Shown here: positions 11,445 through 20,600 of the stretch, in pieces
How positions within the stretch are numbered: the first letter of the stretch is position 1
Layout of the letters: the number at the start of each line of letters is the position of its first letter
Assembly (NCBI GenBank): GCA_905160935.1
Contig: CAJHZI010000486.1
Span: 1-64,000 of the forward strand
Reading direction: 5' to 3'
DNA length: 64,000 nucleotides
Source: Enchytraeus crypticus
Lineage: Eukaryota > Annelida > Clitellata > Enchytraeida > Enchytraeidae
Program-made: the position numbers and the translations under genes
The notes under the pieces: model-generated
The model's input: only the letters and a program-made list of their open reading frames with translations
The model's database searches: none
What the model was told of the DNA's origin: nothing

Positions 11445-14400
11445 GTAAGAATCGTCATCAACATTTATATGATTTCTGTGTACCACAATTATGAAATTTA
11501 AAAAATATTATGTCATAATAAATAGACCATTTGGGTACCAAATGATAAATGCCTAATGACTAAATTGCTAATTGTCCAAACGTAAGAACTGACCGCCTAA
11601 AAGTCGAATAATCGGATCGAATAAAGACAACGGTAGCATGATGTGTTTGTAAGAGTAGACTACTAGAAGTTTTCAGCTGTGGGTGGCAAAGTAAAGGGTC
11701 ACTCTAATTTATTAACAGATAATTAAATTATTAATCAACTTACTTTTTTTTCTTTTTTTTCTTCTTCCCTTTAATCCCAGTTTAACTAGGGTCGGGACAC
11801 AAATGGACCTTCTCCACTCCTCTTTGTCCCATACCAAATCAAAGTCTCTTCCATTCATTTTAGAAAATTTTTGTAGCAATTTCTGGATCCTACGCGCTCA
11901 CCAACCGAATGCCCTTTTTTGACGTTGGTTTGGATATTAGTGCTTTAGTCGTCTTCTACGACACGTGCAGTCACCGGTTGGTCTATTCTTCAAACAACCC
12001 GGACACAACACTGGGAAAATTGTTTAATTAACCTTAATTAACTTGTTAACTGATAATTATTATTTTTTCGTTATAATGTTTATTTAACAAAAATATTTTT
12101 GTCAAAGTATAAGCAATTTAATTAATTTGAACAAGGAGAATTTAGTATTTAACGAAGATGACTCTATTAGAAGATCCATTGTCTAATGATACGCTATGAT
12201 TATGCGGATTGATTGATTGATTAGTTAGCTGCTTGAATATTGAATTGATAAATTGAGAGATTGTATGAATGATCACCGTATCAACGTTTTTGATCACCGG
12301 ACTGGCATTCGTTTAGGATCTTACTTCTCCTCAGAACATTTCTTTTGCAGATTGGTCTGGGTGAATTGATCTGTAGTGATGTGTGCTGTGGGGACGTTCC
12401 TAACATCATTCCAGGATGAGGAAACGGACGTTAAACCTTTATTATTATTATTATTGATTGATTGATTGATTTACTGATTAACTTACTTATTGATTGGATA
12501 ACTGAACGATTGTTTTATTGATTGATTCAGGCACAGACGGTGTACCGGCTCTAGAAGAAGGCTACCAGTGGCTGAGAACTTTTAGTTCTGGATATCAAAT
12601 GGTCCATGGCTATGTGGCATCGGTCACGTGTGTGCTCGGTATCGTGTCCAATGTCATGAACATAGCGGTCCTTACTCGCAAGTCCATGGTTAGCTACTTC
12701 AAAAACTCTCATCTACGGAGTATTTTAATTCGCATCTCGACCAATGCTCAAAAACTCGCGTGTTAACCAGTATATCAGCTTATATATAATACTAAGTATT
12801 AATAAATAATGCTTGTCTAAATAATACTTATAATAATACTTATATAATCATATCTATAATACTTTTCTGACGTATAATAATAAATAATACTTATCAATCA
12901 TTGGCTGGAGCCAGTGGCAAAGTCGGTAAGATACTCGACCGTGAATCAGTTGATGCGGGTTCAAATCCTGGGCTCGCCCGTCACTGATTTCGCTTTCGAG
13001 TGAGGAAACTGACGTTAACCTTAGCTTTACCAGCTTTTTATCATACAATCTCTCAATTGATCAATTCAACATTCAAGCGTCTAACTAGTCAATCAATCAA
13101 TCCGCATAGTCATAGCCTAGCAATAGACAATTTATCTTCTAATAGAATCATCTTCATTAAATATATTAAAATACATTAAAACTCGCCTGTTAACCCCTAT
13201 ATTCCGAGTCCAGCTCTGACAACCTAAATGACAAGAGAAGCAGAATTCAAATCCCCGAGATAAACAATCACGGGAGTCTCAAGTATTAATGTTAACCTGG
13301 TGACTATCTACATATCCAGTTAAATCCATTTATTATAGTTTCACTGTTTCTCATTGGCTCAAGCGCATACAGCACGAACAATTTTACTATGACCTAATGC
13401 AACAATCTTCTACGTCAATGAAAAACAAGTGGAAAATTATGAACTTAGATCTAAGATGAGTTAAATAAAATATTAAATATGAAATATACGTTAAGATCTT
13501 GAGATAAATCGTAAACAAAATAACTAGAAAATAGTAGTAACATTTCATTTGCAGTAACAGCAGATCTGATCTTACATGTACGCAATGTTATCAACAGTGT
13601 TGGCGACATTATCCTCGGTATAAAGGCGTTTATAAGTCGCACCGAACCTGGTTAGCCTTGTTTTTCCATGATCAAAATGCAATTAGAATAAACTATTTTC
13701 TTTTATCTACTGAATTAACTATTGATATATCCAGGGTGTTCTTTCCTTACCTCCCAATCATTTAGGTCCGTGACTTGTTTCTTTCTAATTTTCTAGACAT
13801 ACAATTCTGCTTCCATTCAATTATCTCATTTACATGTATTTTAAATTACACTTAAAAGCAATTCACGCTCTTTACAGCTCCCTTCTAAATGATCTCTGAA
13901 TTCAATTCCTAGGTGGTTTTATTTGTTGCTGTTTAGCCTGCTGTTTCGAAGAAAAACATATTTACATTAAAGAACTCACTCTGGTATATGCATGTAAAAA
14001 TAACTAAAATAAAAATAAAATAAATAAATAAATTGCTATACTCGCCAAAATGCCTAAATGAACCTCTAATTAACAATTGCAAATTATAAAGGGAGCGGGA
14101 TTTAGCGCACTCAGTTTAGTTGTGGGTCAATTAAACTAAGTTAAGCTGCGTTCGACTCGGTTAGTACATGTTGAGTGACCACCATCGAAGACCGAGTGTT
14201 GACAGCTTTGAATAAAAACATCTTCAGGGGGTTGGAAGGTTATTGTTAAATCCTCGCGGAACCAATTTAATCTCCAACGAAAGGCAACGACTTCTAACAA
14301 CCTTGAAGACGAAAGCTGGAAATAACGAAAACTTCAAATAAAGCAAAACTAAGAAAAGAACCTCAGCAGCACATGACGTTTACATGTATATAATTGTAAT

Positions 14401-17400
14401 ACGATAAACAAAATATTCTAGGTCTGTATACAATTAACGATTTCTTTTCAGCACATACTCTAGAGTAAAATAGTATCTTATATCAAGAGCATCAGATATA
14501 AGCCAAATGCCAGGTTTACTGTTTGTTAAATTTCTAGAAAAACTGTTTTGCAAAATTCTCAGATTTAAATAGATCCGCGGTCTGAAGCCCAACCAATCTT
14601 ACACATCACGAAGATAAACAACAGATTTATTTACTGAAATATTATTAGAGTCTAAAAAAACTGGCTGAAACCTGTGGCGAAGTCGGTAAGATACTCGACA
14701 GCGGGTCAGTATGAGCGGGGTTCAAATCCTGGTCTCGCACGCCACTGACATCGCTTTCGAGTGAAGAAACTGACGTTAACCTTAGTTTTACCTGCTTTAA
14801 ATATTAATTTCTACAGTTTGTTTATATTTCTATTCCCCGTGTTGTGTCCGAGTTGTTTGAAGAATTGATCAACGGGTGACTGCACGTGTAATAGAAGGCG
14901 ACTAAAGCACTAACATTCATACCAATGTCAGAAAGGTCATTCGGTTGGTGAGCGTCTAGGCTCCAGAAATTGCTACAAAAATCTATACGAATGGAAAAGT
15001 CTCAAATAGGGGATTGACTGATGCTGTGATGTAGGACAGAGATGATTTGAGACAGTCTATTCGTATCCCGACCCTGGTAGAACTGGGATACAAGGAAAGA
15101 TGACGATGAAAATGATTTATCTATATTTCTATATTTAGATGTCGCCCACTAACTATTTGCTATATTAATTTCTGCTATTTATCTTCTATTTCTACTAACT
15201 ACCTGCCATATTAATTTCAACTATTTATCTATATTTCTATATTTAGATATCTCCCACTAACTACCTACTCACAGCCTTGGCTCTTACAGACTTGCTCACG
15301 ATGCTCTCCTACCTTCCATTCGCTCTCTACTTCCACTGCGTATCCCGTCCCGTGGAGGGGGTTGACCATCACCTCTACTGGATCATCTACCTCCTCATCA
15401 ACACATCCTTCATCATCACCACTCACACCATAGCCATGTGGGTCACGGTGGCACTGGCTGTCTTCAGATACATAGCCGTGTGTCACCACACCAGCGCGGC
15501 TGTCTGGTGCAATCTAGCGCGGGCCAAGGTTAGGTTAATGGTTCACTTTCCGCTAATCGTTTTGGGATATTTTTTCGCCGTGTTGTTTTAGGAATGTTTG
15601 AAGTATTGACCAACCGGTGACTGAATTCGGTTGCTGAGCGCCTAGGCTCCAGAAATTGATACAAAAATGTAAACGAATGGAAAAGTCTCAAATAGGGTAT
15701 TGACTGATGGATGATACGATGTAGGACAGAGAGGATTTGAGACAGTCTATTCGCATCGCGACCCTAGCTAAACTGGGATTCAAGGGAAGATGATAATTAT
15801 GATGATGATGGTGATGATGATGTTTAGGATCTTTTTCTTTCTCTACAGCACATCTTTTTTTAGATCGTTTGGGGTAAATCGATTTGTATAGTGACATGTG
15901 ATAAGGGGACGTCCCTGATATCATCCATGTATGAAGAAGAGGACTTTAAGCATTTATTGTTATTACTATTAATATTCATATTTAACAGCTAATATTTGTA
16001 AATAGTGAAAACTTGTGGTGTTTAATTTAGCTGTACACTTTTATATATATTTAAAACTGACACTATAGGCTATATTTTCTCCGCGTCATGTCCTGGACAA
16101 TGAGGAATAGATCAGCCGCGAACTGCACGTGTCGCAAGGTAAGAAGCGACTGAGCAAGAACTGAAAATGGCAACTGGAAATCACCTTAGAATTCACGTTA
16201 TTCATAGTCTGTAGGCAACATTAAGATGTATACAAAGCATAGACTTTTATGAAGCGATTAACTCGTTGATCACCGGACCGACATCGTTTGGGATCTTTTT
16301 CTTTCTCTTGAACAAATCTTTTTCAGATCGTTTGGAGTGAACCGATTTGTAGTGACATGTGACTGCGGTCACGCAATAGATCAATACACGGGATACGATC
16401 AGAAATAACTTCGGTATATCACATCATTTGCCTTTTACATTTGCTTTTTTATATCTTCATATCATTTATTTATTCATCTCAGCACAGATTATACAAACAA
16501 TAGGAACGTGCATGTAGTTAGATAAACATACAATAGGAAATAGGCTACCTAAAAGAAGCAGAACTCTGTGCGGTAGTACCATAATTAGCTGCCGTAGCAT
16601 AATCTACGTAATTCTGAAATACAAACATTTCTATTACACCACTATCATATGTTGATGCTCCCATGACGTTAGATGAAACTTCAATTCCAGTGTACAGTGT
16701 ACATAGCTTTACTCCTATAGCGCCACAAGTAAGATCTAACAAGTAACAAGTAAATCGACCACAGCTAGATTTAATAATCGATTAATTGTTGATTGATTGA
16801 TTAATATCTGATTGTTTAACCACGCTATTTCTATGTATTTATCACCTCGTGATATCGCAGTTGACGGTGCTTATAATCGTTATCTCTACTGTGCTCGTCT
16901 GCGCACCCACTAACTACATCATGTACAGACCAGTTAGGATTCGAACTGACGCCTATTGGTTTATCCAAAACGACTTCATCAGTAGATATCATCAGGTAGG
17001 CAGTACCAATGCTTAGTGATTCCCTAAAACATTCAATTTTGTGAATTAAATTTTTTATCAATCAGTATGTACTTGCAATAGATTCAGTTTCAAATAAAGT
17101 AAACATTTAAATGAATTTCGATTAATACAGTTCATGAATCAATTGATCACTCAATTCGTCAATAAACTAAAAAGCTAATGTTAACGTCAGATTCCTCACT
17201 CGAAAGCGATGTCAGTGACAGTCGAGCCCAGGATTTGAACCCTGGAGCCAATGGCGATGTCCCCATTCATTCAATCAATTGATCAATCAATCATTTAATC
17301 AATTAAACATTTGATCAATCAATCAATTGATTAATTAATCAACTTATCAATCATCTGATCAATATATCATTTCATCAATCATTTGATAGGTTAGTGTTTT

Positions 17401-17603
17401 GCGTACAGCTCAAGTTGTGTCACCTGTATATTGTCTATGCTCAGGCTCTAAACTTTTGGGTGTTTGGGGTTGTGCTCAAGATGGGTCCCTGTGTATTGCT
17501 CAGTGTTCTCTCGGCTCTGCTACTGCGAGTCATGAAGGTTGCCAAGCTACGCAGAAAGAGTCTTATATCTCACTGTACCAGCTTAAACAAGTCCGACTCG
17601 TAA

Positions 17604-17639
<36 letters not shown>

Positions 17640-20600
17640 AATTCTAGCTCTCTGTAGCTCTCTCTCTCTCCTTCTATTTCTCTAGCTCTTTCTCTCTCTC
17701 GCTTTCGCTTTCTCTCTCGCGCACCATCTCTATTTTCTGCCAAGTGGCAGGTTCAATATACATATTTATCTTACAGTAACCATTTAGACAAACGAATCTT
17801 TCATATCTATAGGGCCTATCTTGCAATTTATTGATCTATTGTGCTAATTTTCTACCTTCCTTGTTTTTGGTTTTCAATTGTTGTCTATCATGTTATATAT
17901 TTTGCTGTTAAAACATTTTCTATATCAATTAATTATTTCAATCTACTTAGTGCCACACATCTGTAGCGCTATCGATATAGCTGCATGTATCCGTGCTTGT
18001 CTGTCTGTCTGTCTGCTTGTCTGTCTGTTTTTCTGTCTGTCAGCTTGTCTGTCTGTCAATTTGTCTGTCTTTTTGTCTGCCTGTTCGATTGTCTGTCTGC
18101 TTGTCTGCCAGCTTGTCTCTCTGCCTGCTTGTCTGTCTATCTGCTCTACTCAGTTGCTCTTTGAGAGCGCGGATGTCTCACGACGTTGTTCGATAGCTCG
18201 CTATTTCTAATTTAGACTTTACGAGGATTTGATCCCGGGGCCACTGGCTGACCGATACACCTGCAGTCTGCAGCAGTTATCCCCTGGGCTACATTCGTGG
18301 CTTCCTTTTTCTGTAGACGACTTCTTAAGTGGCCTGAAATAATCATAAGTCTCCACATGTATAATTTTCAATGTCACAACAGCAAAGATGATAAAAAGTC
18401 AAAATGATAGTTTGACAATTTTTTTTATTTTTCTGCAAAGACAGACACCAACACCTATTTTATTAAAATTAAAAAAGCTGGTAAAGCTATGGTTAACGTT
18501 AGTTTTCTCACTCGAAAGCGATGCCAGTGACGGGTGAGCCTAGGGTTTGAACCCGCACATACTGATCCGCGGTCGAATATCAACAATTGTTGTAGATGTT
18601 TGCTGTCTTGTTGCTTCATGGCACGAAAATATGTCAACATTCACAAATAACGCTCTAATTCTGATGTTCACTTGACTTCCGTTTATGTATAGGACACTTA
18701 TCTGTTTTCAGTAATTAATTTTCACTTGTCATCATCTGCACTAGAACCTTATCCTCACCAAGGTCGGGATTTTAAAATTTTGACGCAATTTCCTGAGCCT
18801 AGACTCTCACCAACCGAACGTCTTTGTTGACGTTGGTTTGGATCTTTGAGCCTTGTCGCCTTTTACGACACGTGCATTTCACTATTGGCCTATTCTTAAG
18901 CAATTCGGACACACACTGGTAACCCGGGCACAAAACGGGCATTTGAACATCATTTGTATAAAATAAAACTCTTTATATCTTTCCGCGCTTTTCCGGGTCC
19001 AATTGCTAACTGCATTGGTCGTAAGAGGTTACCAAGCAAGAACTGAGGAATGCAATAGGAAACCATTTCAGAAACCATAATTTCCTGTATTATAGGCTGA
19101 ATGAGATGCGGATTAGAAGTCAGCCTTTTGCGAAGGGACTAACTTGTGGATCTAGGTAGTGATCCTTATAAAAGCAGCCTCTGAGATGTCTATCTTGAAC
19201 CTGCCTCTTGCAACCCTCGAGTTGTTGGAGGCAGGTAATTAGTTGAGCGAGAATATGACAAGTATTTTAACCATGTTCCACTTAATTTAATGTCTGAACA
19301 AGTAATCTCGGCAGAAGCCTTTCATCTCTTCTAGATAGATCAACGTGCGTCAAGGGAAGCCCGTGGAAGCCATAGACTTGTATTTTAATACCTGCTCAAA
19401 ACATTCAACCAACCTCTTGGGAATTTCACAACAGTGAAATCGTTCTATAGTACCAAGAGTTCAGTCTCTTGCGAGTCTCCAATTAAAATTAATTCACCCT
19501 AACGCTCGTACACCAGTTACGAAGAGCTACAGTGTATACTGGAATTACTAAAGTTGTTTGCTTCCATGAGCTTTGAAATAGTTTCGTTTAAATTTCAATC
19601 CAAGCGGGATAATGCAGATTGTATTTAGTATAAGTTAAGAATTGATTGCAAAATGATATCAGAGAGACATTATGTATTAATCTGTATAATTTGTCTGGTA
19701 AATTTGTAATGATTAACGATTGATAGTAACCATGTAAGGAGGAAATGGACCTTAAAGAAGCACCTGTGCTTCCTGACCAATTGTGTCTTTATGTGACGTT
19801 TCATTTTATGTAAGAATTTACAGCAATAGTAATCATTACTATTGATTAATTATTGAATTTCTAGTTGATTAGTTTTTTATCGATTGATTGATTTGCCCCA
19901 TATTGTGTCCGGGTTGTTTGAAGAATTCACCAACCGGTGACTGCACGTGTCGTAGAAGGCGACTAAGGCACTAAGCTGCATATCAACGTCAGAAAGGGCA
20001 TTCGGTTGGTGAGCGACTAGGCTCAAGAATTGTCTACAAAAATGTAAACGAATGGAAAAGTCTCAAATAGGGTAGAGACTGATGATATGATGTAGGACAG
20101 AGAGGATTTAAGACAGTCTATTCGTATCCCGAACCTAGTTACACTGGGATTCAAGGGAGGACGATGATGATGATGATGATAGTGATGATGATGATGATGA
20201 TGATTATGATGACGATTATAATGATGATGATGATGATGATAATCGATTGATTGATTCAGCGAGAGAGAGTGTCGTGAGCACACAAGAACAACGGCCATGT
20301 TGGTCGCTGTGGTCCTCTGCTTCGTCATCACTGAGCTGCCTCAGGGAGTGCTGGCCTTTCTGTCTGGAATTGATGCCGACATCTTCGCTAATGTAAGAAC
20401 AATCAATCAATAAATCAATTAATCAATCACTCAATACTCACTCACATACTCACTCGCTAACTCACTCACTCACTCACTCACTTACTCACTCACTCACTCA
20501 CTCACTCACTCATCCACTCACCCAATCAATCAATCAATCCATCAATCAATCATTCATTCAATAAATTAATAAATAAATAAATAAATAAATCAATTAATTA

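Noticed and set aside
12720-12766. ISTN reading after exon 2 as a continuation of TM1-TM2
   Set aside because: No usable donor in the right phase; the frame soon stops.
14584-14610. SPTN-like reading (AGCCCAACCAAT) as the missing GPCR microexon
   Set aside because: No GT donor follows, the downstream residues do not fit, and the site looks like a SINE-A-derived fragment.
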